DNA from: Rhodothermales bacterium
Lineage (GTDB): Bacteria; Bacteroidota; Rhodothermia; Rhodothermales; UBA10348
Assembly: GCA_040221055.1 (NCBI GenBank)
Contig: JAVJVN010000006.1
Span: 1 to 54,550 of the forward strand
Reading direction: 5' to 3'
DNA length: 54,550 bases
The notes below the pieces were generated by a model. That model was given only the letters and a program-made list of their open reading frames with translations, ran no database searches and was not told the DNA's origin. The translations under genes were made by a program, and so were the position numbers. Shown here piece after piece: positions 31,624-41,579 of this stretch (positions within the stretch are counted from its first letter, which is position 1; every line of letters starts with the position of its first letter).

Positions 31624-32952
31624 ATGAACCGAATTCTCTTTTTCCTCGCCCTGTTGGCTGCTGCCTTCGTGCAGCACGTCCACGCCCAAGCCGTCGGCGT
31701 GGTTGACGACGTCACCTACTTCGCACAGTCCGAGCCTGGTGGATCGCTCGAGCTGCAATCGCGCTCTGTCTTCGAATACAATGGCCCGTACGTCACCCAG
31801 TCCACCGACGAAGTCTGGACCGGCCAGTCCTGGGCGCCTGAGTCCCGCACCACGTACTCCGGTAACCTCTTCAACATGGAGACCGGAAGCTCCGTGTGGA
31901 ACGCCGTGTCGGCGTCATGGGAGCCCGTCGACCAGACGACCATCGAGTGGTTTTTCGACCTCTTCACGGGCGAAATCATGGCTCCTGCCTCTGAAGTCTA
32001 CGCCATCTGGGACGGCACGGCGTTCGTGAACGATACCCGCACCGTCTACACCTACGACGACAACGCGGTCATCGAAGTGGAACAGACCGACACGTGGAAT
32101 GGTGGGGCATGGATACCGACCGAACGCGAACTGTACACCGAGGAGAACGGCCAGGTCATGGTTACGACGCAGGAATATGACGGAGCCGCGTGGACCAACA
32201 CGGCGCGCGTGACCTGGCCGTTTGCTACCCGCGCGGAGTTCCAGGAATTGGCACTTGAACTGGCCCAATCCAGCGTCCACTACGACGGAATCCTGCTTAT
32301 CCTCGCCTCCCTCCCGGTCACAACGACCGACTATTGGACCGGATCGGACTGGATGCCCGCGGAACGGGGAAACGCGCTCTACGACTTGTTCACCGGCAGA
32401 CGTCTCAGCGTGACCCAGGAGATGTTCGACGGTCAGACGTGGACGGCCGTCAGCCGCTTGTCCTTCGCGTACAATGAGTCGGGCCAGATGACCAACTTGA
32501 CGTTCGAGTTGGCCGATGGACCCGAAAGCTGGTCTGCCTGGCAGTCCGATTCATATACCTGGAACGACAAGAACGACCTCGCCAGCATCTCGTCAGAAAT
32601 TTTCCCGGGAACCGAATTTGCCATCCTTACACGGACGGACCTGACCTGGAGGTATTTCAGCGTGGACACGGAGCCCGATCCACAGCCGGTCTCGCATGAA
32701 CTGCTGTCGACCTGGCCGAACCCGTTCAACCCGTCGGCGCAGATCGGCTACCGCGTGGCAACATCCGGTGACGTGACCGTGGCCGTGTACGACCAACTGG
32801 GCCGTCACATTGCCACGCTGCACGACGGATTCCAGTCCGCCGGGGAGCACCAAGTGACCTTCCGCGCCGACCACCTGCCCAGTGGCAATTATGTCGTACG
32901 AATGACCACGCCCGTCGGGCAATCGACGCGTATGATGACCCTGTTGAAGTAG
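31624..32952 (+). CDS. T9SS-sorted secreted protein with W-x-G-x-x-W repeats
   Basis: The start is ATG 31624 with signal peptide MNRILFFLALLAAAFVQHVH (cleavage after AQA), giving 442 residues. The body has about six irregular repeats of 30-45 residues built around W-[TND]-G-x-x-W followed by R-x-x-Y/T (TGQSWAPESRTTY, NGGAWIPTERELY, TGSDWMPAERGNALY, DGQTWTAVSRLSF). The C-terminal 80 residues are a type A T9SS sorting domain: WPNPFNPSAQIGYRV, VYDQLGRHIATL, SGNYVVRMTT. It should cross the outer membrane by the type IX system and be anchored or released. The binding role is unknown. Confidence 0.85.
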   Translation: MNRILFFLALLAAAFVQHVHAQAVGVVDDVTYFAQSEPGGSLELQSRSVFEYNGPYVTQSTDEVWTGQSWAPESRTTYSGNLFNMETGSSVWNAVSASWEPVDQTTIEWFFDLFTGEIMAPASEVYAIWDGTAFVNDTRTVYTYDDNAVIEVEQTDTWNGGAWIPTERELYTEENGQVMVTTQEYDGAAWTNTARVTWPFATRAEFQELALELAQSSVHYDGILLILASLPVTTTDYWTGSDWMPAERGNALYDLFTGRRLSVTQEMFDGQTWTAVSRLSFAYNESGQMTNLTFELADGPESWSAWQSDSYTWNDKNDLASISSEIFPGTEFAILTRTDLTWRYFSVDTEPDPQPVSHELLSTWPNPFNPSAQIGYRVATSGDVTVAVYDQLGRHIATLHDGFQSAGEHQVTFRADHLPSGNYVVRMTTPVGQSTRMMTLLK

Positions 32953-32957
32953 GTCTT

Positions 32958-35378
32958 CTACAGGTCCACCTCCCGTTTGCGGAGCACGAACATTCCTTCC
33001 GCCTGGCTGCTGACCACGATCACGCCGCTCTTGAAGAAGGGGTAGTTGCTCCACGACCCGGCGAACCCGAACATATTCTCGGCCCAGGGAGCCGTGTCGA
33101 AGTGTCCGACTTCGACAGGGCTCTCGGGGTCGGAGATGTCGAGGATCCGCAGACCGGCGTTGTAATTGGACTGGTACATGAGGTTGCCCTTGACGTACAG
33201 GTTGTGGTCACTGGCGCCGTTCGAGTGGTAGAACTCGTTCACGAGGATGGGCTCGTCCAGATCACTCACGTCCCACACCAGCGTCCGCGTGCGGTCCACG
33301 ATCTTGTTCATTTCGTCGAGCTCGTCGTTCATGTAGAAGTACCGGTGGTCCTCCGTCAGCCAGCCCTGGTGGGTATAGGCGGTGTTGGGGTAGCGGGCTA
33401 CCGAAATGGTCTCCGGATTGGCCTTGTCGGTCACGTCGGCAATGATGAAGGCGTTTCCGTTGGAGTTCAGGCAGATTTCCTGGCCGTGGTGGTCGGTGTC
33501 GGGACCCCGGTAGACCACGCATTGCGCATCGTGCGTGCCGCCGAATTCCTGATGCGTGTAGCATCCCACGAATGTCGGATTGGCGGGGTCGCGCAGATCG
33601 ATCATGTGCAGCTGACCGCCGCACCCCATGGCACCCGAACCGGATCCCGTGGCGTATCCGAACCCGGTTTCTTCGTTGATCACGATGTTGTGCGAGCTGG
33701 CCACGCCCCGGTAGGTGGTCGTCGGCTCGAAGTCGACCGGCATGTCGGCCGGATTCACATCGCGGAGCTGCGTCAGGTCGAACACCTGCATGCCGTGGTC
33801 GCCTGAACCGTCCGCCACGATGTAGGCGTGGTCCTTGTAGACCTTGACGTCACGCCACCAGGCGCCCGGCGAGCCTTCCGTACGCATGAGCTGGCCCACG
33901 TACACCGGCATTTCGGGATTGCGGATGTCGATGAACGACACACCGTCGGTGCGGGCAGCAAGTACGTATTCGGCACCCGTTTCGGGATCGGTCCAGCCCC
34001 AGATGTCATTCAGGTTGGCCCCGCGGTCATTCACCAGTTCAGCGGTCGACAGCATGGACAGCAAGTCGACCTGCTCGCACGGATAGAGGCCGGCGGCCAG
34101 GCCGTCCTCGCACTCAATCTTGCTGCCGGTGACCGACGACAACCCGACGACGTCGCCGAGCGCATCGGACGTCTCGGCCCAGGAGCCGTCCGGCTGCAGC
34201 GCGTAGATGATGGCGCGGCCGGAGCCGTAGTCCGCGCTGGGCGCGCCTACCGCAAGTGCATCACCCGAAACCGCGAGACCCACGCCGAAATTGCGGCCGC
34301 GTTGATCGCCCGGGGTTTCCAGACGGGTCGGTGGCGCATCCAATGCGTCCAGCGCCAATACGAATGCGCCGCTGCGCGCGCCCACCAGCAGATGCGTATC
34401 CGACAGCGCCAGGCCGTGGCCAAAGTCCCCGGCCGGACGTGCTTCTTCCGCTGTTTCCTGCTGCAGTACATGGGTTTGCGACCACGTGCCGTCCGACGCC
34501 AGGTCGTACACCACGACGGCTCCGCTGCCGCCGTGCTTGATGGCGCCCACGTACACGCGGTCGCCGTCGGCCGCGAGTGCGCGACCCAGCATGGCCCCGG
34601 CATCCAGCCCGTCCGCGCTCAGTGTGGCCGTCTGCATCCAGTGGTTGCCCATGTGGAGTTCATAGACCAGCACTTCGCCGCGGTTGTCGTTGGCCGTCGG
34701 CGCACCGATGAAGAGCCGGTTCCCGGACGCGGCGATGGCCCAGGCCGGGGCGTCCACCAGCGTCCGGAAGGACGAACCGTCCTCCGTCACGAGGACCGAG
34801 CCCTCGTTGGTGTCGCCATTGTAGGTGGTCACGGCCGTGAAGGGCGCGACACGGGCAATGGTCTGCGTGCGATACCCGCCGCGGGCGTAGGCGCCGCCCA
34901 CTTCATGACCGGCCGGCACCAGGGCCGCCGCGGGAGACCATGCGCCGACTTCCTTCCAGTCCTTCGCGCCGCTGTAGTCCGCCACGCGCTCGAACACGTA
35001 CACCGTCTGCATGGCCGGGGCGCCTACATACAGCCGGCCATCGGCGGCCAGGATGGAGCGGCCGAATTCATCGCCGTGTTCGCCGTTGGAAGCCATGATG
35101 CGACCGATTTCGGCCCACGATCCATCAGCCTGCCGGGCGTACCGGTAGATTTCGCCAGCCGGATCGGAACCGGACGGCCAATCGATAGGCGCCGAGCCCA
35201 CCAGGATTTCGCCGTCGGCCATGGCAATGGTGGCCCCGAATCCGAGCATGGACGGGGTCTCGCCGGTCGGAATGGACTGGGCGGCGGCGGGCGGCGTGGT
35301 GACGAGTGCGAAGGCCAACGTCATGACAGCGAAAACGGCCAGACGCGCGGCGACAATAACGGAACGGAGCGTGTGCAT
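32958..35378 (-). CDS. Secreted choice-of-anchor B family protein with two propellers
   Basis: ATG 35378 (MHTLRSVIVAARLAVFAVMT) gives 806 residues with a signal peptide ending AAAQS. The N-terminal half has FG-GAP/integrin-like repeats (FGATIAMADGEILVGSAPID, FGRSILAADGRLYVGAPAMQ, LGRALAADGDRVYVGA). The C-terminal half has LVIVD-type repeats (EYVLAARTDGVSFIDIRNPE, HNLYVKGNLMYQSNYNAGLR) typical of choice-of-anchor B proteins. No T9SS domain is seen at the C-terminus (ends MFVLRKREVDL). It is convergent with the T9SS-sorted gene, 5 bases between stops. Function unknown. Confidence 0.85.
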   Translation of the reverse strand: MHTLRSVIVAARLAVFAVMTLAFALVTTPPAAAQSIPTGETPSMLGFGATIAMADGEILVGSAPIDWPSGSDPAGEIYRYARQADGSWAEIGRIMASNGEHGDEFGRSILAADGRLYVGAPAMQTVYVFERVADYSGAKDWKEVGAWSPAAALVPAGHEVGGAYARGGYRTQTIARVAPFTAVTTYNGDTNEGSVLVTEDGSSFRTLVDAPAWAIAASGNRLFIGAPTANDNRGEVLVYELHMGNHWMQTATLSADGLDAGAMLGRALAADGDRVYVGAIKHGGSGAVVVYDLASDGTWSQTHVLQQETAEEARPAGDFGHGLALSDTHLLVGARSGAFVLALDALDAPPTRLETPGDQRGRNFGVGLAVSGDALAVGAPSADYGSGRAIIYALQPDGSWAETSDALGDVVGLSSVTGSKIECEDGLAAGLYPCEQVDLLSMLSTAELVNDRGANLNDIWGWTDPETGAEYVLAARTDGVSFIDIRNPEMPVYVGQLMRTEGSPGAWWRDVKVYKDHAYIVADGSGDHGMQVFDLTQLRDVNPADMPVDFEPTTTYRGVASSHNIVINEETGFGYATGSGSGAMGCGGQLHMIDLRDPANPTFVGCYTHQEFGGTHDAQCVVYRGPDTDHHGQEICLNSNGNAFIIADVTDKANPETISVARYPNTAYTHQGWLTEDHRYFYMNDELDEMNKIVDRTRTLVWDVSDLDEPILVNEFYHSNGASDHNLYVKGNLMYQSNYNAGLRILDISDPESPVEVGHFDTAPWAENMFGFAGSWSNYPFFKSGVIVVSSQAEGMFVLRKREVDL

Positions 35379-35471
35379 GGTGGGGCGGGATGGGTTGCAG
35401 TAGAATCCCAATCTACACCCCGCACGCATTCCGGGCCAGCATCCTGCCAACGGCCGCCCGCCGTGCGGATT

Positions 35472-37034
35472 CTATGTGCTTTTCCCCTTCCACTCAATCC
35501 GGTACAGATCGCGGCGGCGGTCCAGGTAATTCCGGACGGACCCCTCGTTCTGGAGCACGTTCAGTTTCTCCAGGTCCAGGTCCACAATCAGCGTCATTTC
35601 CGTGTTCGGCGTGCTCTCGGCCATGATGGCATCGTGCGGAAACGCGAAATCGGACGGCGAGAACACGGCTGCCTGCGAGTACTGGATGTCGGCGCCGTCC
35701 ACCTTGGGCAGGTTGCCCACACTGCCGGCAATGGCCACGTAGCATTCGTTCTCAACGGCCCGTGCCTGGGCACACAGGCGGACGCGCAGGTAGCCGTTCT
35801 TGGTGTCCGTCCAGAACGGCACGAACAGCATTTGCATGCCTTCCTCGGATTGCAGCCGGGCCAGCTCGGGAAACTCCACGTCGTAGCAGATGAGCACGCC
35901 GATTTTGCCGAAATCCGTGTCGAACACCTGCAGGCGGTCGCCGCCCTGCATGATCCACGCCCGCTTCTCGTGCGGCGTCGGGTGGATTTTGTATTGGGTA
36001 TCGACCGATCCGTTGCGGTGGCAGAGGTACGCCACATTATACAGATCGCCCCCTTCCATGATGGGCATGGAGCCCGCAATCACATTGATGTTGTACGATA
36101 CGGCCAGCTTCGAGACCGCCTCCACGATTTCGTCCGTGTAGGTGGCGAGCGCCTTGATGGAGTCCACCGAATCGTAGTGATGCGATATGCCCATGAGCGC
36201 GGCATTGAAGAACTCCGGAAAGAGCGCCAGGTCGCACTGGTAGTCCGAGAGCGCATCCACGAAGAACTCTACCTGTTGGATGAGCTCATCCACCGAGTGC
36301 ACCGTGCGCATTTGCCACTGCACGCATCCTATGCGGGCCGACGTCCGCGGCGCCCCGATGAGCGGCGTCTTTTCGGGATCGTAGTAGAGGTTGGTCCACT
36401 CCAGGAGCGTGGCGTATCCCCTGGATTCCCTGTCCTCGGGGAGGTACCCCTTCATCACCCGCTTCACGTCGAAGTCGTTCGACAGCTGGAACGTCAGGAT
36501 GGGGTCGTAGATCAGCTTCTTGCGGACCTTTTCGATGTACGCCTGGGGCGACATTTCGTGGGCATGATGCCGGTAGTTCGGAATGCGCCCACCGGCAACG
36601 ATGGCGCGCAGGTTCAGGTTCTGGCACAGTTCCTTGCGCGCCTCGTAGAGCCGCCGGCCCAGCCGCATGCCCCGGTAGTCCGGGTCCACGAACACGTCGA
36701 CGCCGTACAGCACATCGCCTTGCGGGTCGTGCGTCGTGAGGTAGGCGTTGCCCGTGATTTCGTCGTAGGTGTGCTGGTCCCCGAACTTGTCGTAATCCAC
36801 GATCACGGAAAACGCCGCGGCCACCACCTTCCCGTGATCCTCAATACAGATCTGGCCCTCGGGAAAAACCGTGAGTTGCGCCTTGTACTTCCGGTCCGGC
36901 CACGCACCATCCAGGTTCGGATAGACCTTGTCCATGATGGCCTGCACGTCCGGATAGTCGTCCGGCGTGAGCTGGCGGAGCTGGATGTTGTGTTCCGGCT
37001 CCTGGGCGGGGTCGTCTTCGTGGGCGGGTGTCAT
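35472..37034 (-). CDS. GNAT acetyltransferase-nitrilase fusion protein
   Basis: The 520-residue protein starts at ATG 37034 ([20 protein letters not shown]). Residues about 15-210 form a GNAT domain with the acetyl-CoA loop [18 protein letters not shown]. Residues about 235-515 form a carbon-nitrogen hydrolase with the full Glu-Lys-Cys triad: E in [11 protein letters not shown] in [11 protein letters not shown] in [12 protein letters not shown]. The enzyme may cleave an amide and acylate an amine, but substrates are unknown. It overlaps the start of the upstream CopB-type ATPase unit by four bases (ATGA at 37031-37034), suggesting operon expression. The fusion is known in Bacteroidota. Confidence 0.9.
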   Translation of the reverse strand: MTPAHEDDPAQEPEHNIQLRQLTPDDYPDVQAIMDKVYPNLDGAWPDRKYKAQLTVFPEGQICIEDHGKVVAAAFSVIVDYDKFGDQHTYDEITGNAYLTTHDPQGDVLYGVDVFVDPDYRGMRLGRRLYEARKELCQNLNLRAIVAGGRIPNYRHHAHEMSPQAYIEKVRKKLIYDPILTFQLSNDFDVKRVMKGYLPEDRESRGYATLLEWTNLYYDPEKTPLIGAPRTSARIGCVQWQMRTVHSVDELIQQVEFFVDALSDYQCDLALFPEFFNAALMGISHHYDSVDSIKALATYTDEIVEAVSKLAVSYNINVIAGSMPIMEGGDLYNVAYLCHRNGSVDTQYKIHPTPHEKRAWIMQGGDRLQVFDTDFGKIGVLICYDVEFPELARLQSEEGMQMLFVPFWTDTKNGYLRVRLCAQARAVENECYVAIAGSVGNLPKVDGADIQYSQAAVFSPSDFAFPHDAIMAESTPNTEMTLIVDLDLEKLNVLQNEGSVRNYLDRRRDLYRIEWKGKST

Positions 37035-39037
37035 GTGAGCGATTGGCGTTTCAGGAGTTGGGCGTTGATGGCCACGATGACCGTGCTGGCGGACATGAGT
37101 ACCGCACCGACGGCAGGGGAAAGGGAAAGGCCCCAGGGGATGAGTACGCCGGCGGCCGCAGGGATGGCGAAAATGTTGTAACCGGCCGCCCACCACAGGT
37201 TCTGGATCATTTTCCGATGCGTTGCGCGTGACAGGGCCATGATCTTGGGGACATCCCGGGGATCGGACCGGACCAGTACGATATCTCCTGCTTCAACGGC
37301 CACGTCCGTACCGGTTCCGATGGCAATCCCCACGTCGGCGGCCGCGAGCGCCGGCGCATCGTTCACGCCGTCCCCCACCATGGCCACCGTGCGGCCCTCG
37401 CGCTGCAGGGCCTTCACCTTGTCGGCCTTGTCCTCGGGCAGGACCTCGGCGAGCACCTCGTCGATTTCGAGCTCAGCGGCGACGGCTTCGGCCACGGCCC
37501 GGGCATCGCCCGTCAGCAGCACGACCTGCATGCCCTGGTCGTGCAATGTCTTGATGGCCGCACGACTCTCTTCCCGGATGGCATCGGCCACGGCGAAGAC
37601 CGCCACGACGTGCCCGTCCCGGAGGAGGTGGATGGCGGCCTGTCCACGTTCGGCGGCCTCGTCGGCCGCATGCTCGAGCCGCCCGTCCGGGGTCGCGCTC
37701 TCAGCCTCCAGCAAGGCCGGACCGCCGAGCATGAACGTCTTCCCGTCCACTTCGCCGGCCACCCCCTTGCCTGTGATGGAGCGGAAATCGGTGACATCGG
37801 GTATGGAGAGGTCCCGGTCCTTGGCCGTAGCTACAATACCGCGCGCAATGGGATGCTCCGAATCGCCCTCCACGGCGGCGGCGGCGGCAAGAAGCGCGTC
37901 CTCATCCTCGCCGTCGGCCACCGTCAGCTCCACCACCCGGAATTCCCCGAGGGTCAGCGTCCCGGTCTTGTCGAAAATCACGGTATCGACGGTGCGCGCC
38001 GTCTCCAGGCCCACGCGATTGCGGACCAGGAGTCCGTTCGTCGCGCCCATGGTGGTGGATATGGATACGACAAGCGGCACCGCCAGCCCCAGCGCGTGCG
38101 GACAGGCAATGACCAGCACCGTGACAACCCGTACGACCGCATCGTTGACCGATGCGCCGAGCAGCAACCACACCACCAGCGTTACGACGCCCGATCCAAT
38201 GGCCACCCAGGTCAGCCACGCGGCCGCGCGGTCCGCCAGGTGCTGCGCCCTTGACTTCGAGGACTGGGCGTCCCTCACGAGCCGCATGATGCCGGAGAGT
38301 GCGGTTTGTTCGCCTGTTTTTGTGACTTCCACCTGCAGCGAGCCCTCCCCGTTCACAGACGCCGCCACAACGTCGTCGCCTTCTGCCTTGTCGACCGGGC
38401 GGGATTCGCCGGTCAACATGGACTCGTTCACCTTCGAGGTGCCCTTCCGGACCACGCCGTCGACGGGAATCCGCTCGCCGGGCCGTACGAGGACCACGTC
38501 CCCGACCTCCAGCTCATCCACGGCGACCTCTTCTTCCCCGTCGTCGGTCAGGCGGACGGCCGTGTCGGGCAGCAATTCGGCCAGCGCATCGAGTGCTCCT
38601 TCGGCGCGGGAAACGGATCGCATTTCCATCCAGTGGCCGAGCAGCATGATGGCCACGAGGGAGGCCAGCTCCCACCACAGGGGAATGGCCTGCAGCAGGC
38701 CCACCTGGACCACCCACGAGAACACGAAGGCCACCGATATGGCCAGCGAAATCAACGTCATCATCCCCGGCTGGCGCGCGCGGATTTCGGCGGCCGCACT
38801 CTTCAGGAAGACGAGCCCGCCGTACAGGAAAACGAGGGTGCCGAGCACCGGCGCTATCCACGCGGACCCCGGAAAAACCGGCGCGTCATACCCCAGCAGC
38901 TCCTGGATATGCCGGGACCACAGGACGATGGGCAGGGTCAGCGCCAGGGACCACCAGAATTTGTCGCGGAACATGCCGGGATCGTGGCCGGCGTGCTTAT
39001 CGTGGTCGTGGTCGTGGTGGTGATGGTCGTGGTTCAT
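37031..39037 (-). CDS. copB: Heavy-metal P1B-type ATPase, CopB-like
   Basis: This 668-residue transporter has a His-rich N-terminus ([19 protein letters not shown]) instead of a CxxC metal-binding domain. The membrane metal motif is CPH ([13 protein letters not shown]), the mark of the CopB/P1B-3 group that exports copper or silver. Other motifs are TGES ([12 protein letters not shown]), [11 protein letters not shown] with the phosphorylated Asp, and [10 protein letters not shown]. It pumps metal out of the cytoplasm using ATP. It overlaps the TPR gene before it and the GNAT-nitrilase gene after it by four bases each. No copper-responsive regulator is adjacent. Confidence 0.93.
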   Translation of the reverse strand: MNHDHHHHDHDHDKHAGHDPGMFRDKFWWSLALTLPIVLWSRHIQELLGYDAPVFPGSAWIAPVLGTLVFLYGGLVFLKSAAAEIRARQPGMMTLISLAISVAFVFSWVVQVGLLQAIPLWWELASLVAIMLLGHWMEMRSVSRAEGALDALAELLPDTAVRLTDDGEEEVAVDELEVGDVVLVRPGERIPVDGVVRKGTSKVNESMLTGESRPVDKAEGDDVVAASVNGEGSLQVEVTKTGEQTALSGIMRLVRDAQSSKSRAQHLADRAAAWLTWVAIGSGVVTLVVWLLLGASVNDAVVRVVTVLVIACPHALGLAVPLVVSISTTMGATNGLLVRNRVGLETARTVDTVIFDKTGTLTLGEFRVVELTVADGEDEDALLAAAAAVEGDSEHPIARGIVATAKDRDLSIPDVTDFRSITGKGVAGEVDGKTFMLGGPALLEAESATPDGRLEHAADEAAERGQAAIHLLRDGHVVAVFAVADAIREESRAAIKTLHDQGMQVVLLTGDARAVAEAVAAELEIDEVLAEVLPEDKADKVKALQREGRTVAMVGDGVNDAPALAAADVGIAIGTGTDVAVEAGDIVLVRSDPRDVPKIMALSRATHRKMIQNLWWAAGYNIFAIPAAAGVLIPWGLSLSPAVGAVLMSASTVIVAINAQLLKRQSLT

Positions 39038-39912
39038 GGTCGGTTCCGTATGATGGCAGCCCGTTCCTCGAGTTCGGCCGCCTCCTCGGCTCGGCCGGTC
39101 TTCCAGAGGACCCGGGCCAGGTTTTCAAGACTCTCGGCGACCGGCAATTGACCGGGACCCAGGAGTTCCTCCCGGATTTCCAGGGTCCGTGTCCAGGAGG
39201 CATGGGCGTCGGTCAGCCGATCCTGCATCCAATAGACGTGACCCAGGGCATTATGGACGCTGGCCACGGCCAGATGGGTGGGGCCGAGCTCCGATTCCCG
39301 GATGGCGAGAGCCCGGTGGAGCAAGTCGAGGGCTTGTTCCGAATTCGCCAATTCCATGTACGCGTCCGCCAGATTCATCTGGCTCTGCGCCACCACCAGG
39401 GCGCCCACGTCCGGCGCCCGTTCCTGGATATACAGGATGCGCTCCAGCAGCGGCACCGCCTGTTCCACGTGCCCGGTCGAGCGATACATCCGTGCCAGAT
39501 TGCCGAGCTCCACGGCCACCGAGGGGTGATCCTCGCCCAGAACCTCCTCCAACAAGGTCACCGATGCCGCGAAGTGCCCCTCCGCCTCCGCGAGGTTGCC
39601 GAGACGTTCCTGGATGAGTCCGGCCGTGCGGTCCGACAGCGCCACGGAGGGATGCCGATCGCCGAGCTCCACTACGGCAAACGCCCGGGCCCGCTCGGCG
39701 AAGGTCAACGCTTCGGTGTACTTCTCCTGGCGGAAGAGCGCCAGCGCCTGCTCGTTCAGGATGGTCCAATCCTCCGACTGGGCTGCGGCGGGCAGCGCGA
39801 CCAAACAAAGGGCGACCACGGCACCGGTCAACGCGCCGAGCCGACGTGTTCGACGGCAGGGCCGCGCAACGCAAGGAGGGATTTCCGGGGCATGGTCAGG
39901 TATCTCAGGCAT
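39034..39912 (-). CDS. Secreted TPR-repeat protein
   Basis: The 292-residue protein has a signal sequence ([20 protein letters not shown]) after a long basic n-region. At least five tetratricopeptide repeats of the kinesin-light-chain type follow, with blocks such as [40 protein letters not shown] and [20 protein letters not shown]. It ends [12 protein letters not shown]. It is likely periplasmic and a protein-interaction scaffold. ATGA overlap with the CopB-like gene suggests coupled translation; whether it serves metal export is unknown. Confidence 0.82.
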   Translation of the reverse strand: MPEIPDHAPEIPPCVARPCRRTRRLGALTGAVVALCLVALPAAAQSEDWTILNEQALALFRQEKYTEALTFAERARAFAVVELGDRHPSVALSDRTAGLIQERLGNLAEAEGHFAASVTLLEEVLGEDHPSVAVELGNLARMYRSTGHVEQAVPLLERILYIQERAPDVGALVVAQSQMNLADAYMELANSEQALDLLHRALAIRESELGPTHLAVASVHNALGHVYWMQDRLTDAHASWTRTLEIREELLGPGQLPVAESLENLARVLWKTGRAEEAAELEERAAIIRNRP

Positions 39913-39933
39913 GCCCCAAGATACCCAACGACC

Positions 39934-41391
39934 CTACTCCCATGCCGTGACGGGCATGAACATGGAAAACGCCTCCCGAACGTCCCACCCGGCCCGGTCC
40001 GCGGCCGTACGGATTTCCCACCGGGCATGCGACCCGGTCAGCGTCATTCCGGGTGGAAACAGCGTCGATCCGCCGTAGAGCAACGCGTACTCCGGAAACC
40101 ATGCCAGCAGCGTCCCGCTGGTGCCAGGACCTTGCCCCGGCGTGACCTCCATCCGGTTCGGACCGCTTCCAATGGCGGTCGGCTGGCTCACGAACGTGAC
40201 CTGCCAGTCGGGACGGCCCGTATGGGCCGAGACCAGCGCATCGAACACCTGCTCGCTCTGCGCGGACACATACACCGGAATCCCCGCCTCGGCCAGCGCC
40301 GCCACCCCGCCGAATTGTGTGAGCGCATCGGCTGCTACAACGGCCGCCTTCACCGGCACGCCCGGCCAGCGCTCTGCAATCCGCATCAACAGATGCTGCG
40401 TGGACGCCGGGGAAATGGGCGTCTCAACGAGCACGAGTCCATCCTCCTGCTCCACGACGACGGCCGGAAAGAATTCGGTCACGATCACGGTCACGCCGTC
40501 GGCAACCTTCGCGCGTTCCGTGAGCGGCGCCGGACCGGCCGACTCGCGCGCATCCCAGGCCTCGCGGATGCCTTCCGGGATGTCCAGCAGCCCGGCTTCC
40601 AATTCGGGGTTCACGCGCACACCGGTCACCATGCGGGACATGTACGGCATGCCGTTGCGCGAAATGTCCCACTGGAACGGAATCCGCACGCCGGATTCGT
40701 GCTCCACCCAATTGTACCACGTGGTGCGGACGCTCAGGTCCCCCCACATGGCCCACGAGAAGTCGTACGGACGCGCCCCACGGACCTCTGTCTCGTACGG
40801 CAGGTCGGTCGCGGCATCCAGATGGACGTGAACATCCAGCCCTTCCCAGCTGAAGGACAGATGATGCGTCGCCCGGCCATCCCGGACGGCATCGGCATGC
40901 CGCACCAGGTCCGGTGCCCCGAGCGCCGTCTGCATGAGCCGCAGCGGATGCAGTGCAAGCAGTTCGCGCGCATCCATCAGGTCCAGTTTGCGTGCGGGAA
41001 GGGTCCGCTCGTTTCCGTCCGGCATGGCGAACACCATCGCCGCCACGTCCGGCGCCGTCACGAAGGTCATCACCCGACCCGGGCGCTCCGACGCAATGAA
41101 CACGGCCTTGCGGAGTCGCGTCCGTTCGCCGTCAAAGTCCAGGATGTGCCGGATTTCGTCGTATTCAACGGGTTTCGGGCCACCATCCTGTTCAAACGCG
41201 TCGAGAATGAACTCGTGGCCCCGGATGTCCATGTCCAGCACGTTGACAGCGGCGAGCGCCTCGGGGCCGCCGAGGGCCTGGATGGCGGCGTGGGCCAGGT
41301 CGCGGGCGGTATCGCCGTCGGCTTGGGATTGGGAGACGGCCGGCGCCGCAAACGCGAGGATAAGTAGAGCCGTACACAGAAATCGAAGCAT
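39934..41391 (-). CDS. Secreted metallo-beta-lactamase-fold-like protein lacking the HxHxDH motif
   Basis: The 485-residue protein has a signal peptide (MLRFLCTALLILAFAAPAVS). The first 300 residues resemble outer-membrane lipoprotein-type domains found ahead of MBL domains in Bacteroidota. From about residue 300 the order of an MBL fold is recognisable: VTVIVTEFFPAVVVEQEDG, VLVETPISPASTQHLLMRIA, then GVAALAEAGIPVYVSAQSEQ. Where an active enzyme would read HxHxDHxGG it reads VVAADALTQFGG, and later His positions are also absent. It is probably not a metal hydrolase and may bind a ligand. The fold assignment is inferred from pattern. Confidence 0.6.
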   Translation of the reverse strand: MLRFLCTALLILAFAAPAVSQSQADGDTARDLAHAAIQALGGPEALAAVNVLDMDIRGHEFILDAFEQDGGPKPVEYDEIRHILDFDGERTRLRKAVFIASERPGRVMTFVTAPDVAAMVFAMPDGNERTLPARKLDLMDARELLALHPLRLMQTALGAPDLVRHADAVRDGRATHHLSFSWEGLDVHVHLDAATDLPYETEVRGARPYDFSWAMWGDLSVRTTWYNWVEHESGVRIPFQWDISRNGMPYMSRMVTGVRVNPELEAGLLDIPEGIREAWDARESAGPAPLTERAKVADGVTVIVTEFFPAVVVEQEDGLVLVETPISPASTQHLLMRIAERWPGVPVKAAVVAADALTQFGGVAALAEAGIPVYVSAQSEQVFDALVSAHTGRPDWQVTFVSQPTAIGSGPNRMEVTPGQGPGTSGTLLAWFPEYALLYGGSTLFPPGMTLTGSHARWEIRTAADRAGWDVREAFSMFMPVTAWE

Positions 41392-41579
41392 GGTTACAAG
41401 GCGTTGGTCAGTGAAAATCCAAGCTTAGCGCGCGTTCAGACGGCCGTCCTGAGGGCGACCCGAGAACGGCCTGATGTTTTACCGATGACCGTAAATACCG
41501 GCCTCCGGGTATGCCCTCGCGCGTGCGCAACAGATAGGTTGTGCACCCACTCCTGTAAATCATTCCGAACCGACGCGTC

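Noticed and set aside
33828-37181. Open frame of over 1100 codons on the plus strand.
   Set aside because: It lies opposite the choice-of-anchor B protein and the GNAT-nitrilase gene, whose motifs are intact. Its product is His/Arg/Gly-rich without any domain; it is an antisense shadow caused by high GC.
39934-41391. Annotation as an active metallo-beta-lactamase hydrolase.
   Set aside because: The metal-binding motif is not present at the expected position.
41392-41579. Divergent region between the MBL-like and BNR-like genes searched for riboswitches or small RNAs.
   Set aside because: No conserved fold, T-run or strong repeat could be recognised; treated as an ordinary promoter region.
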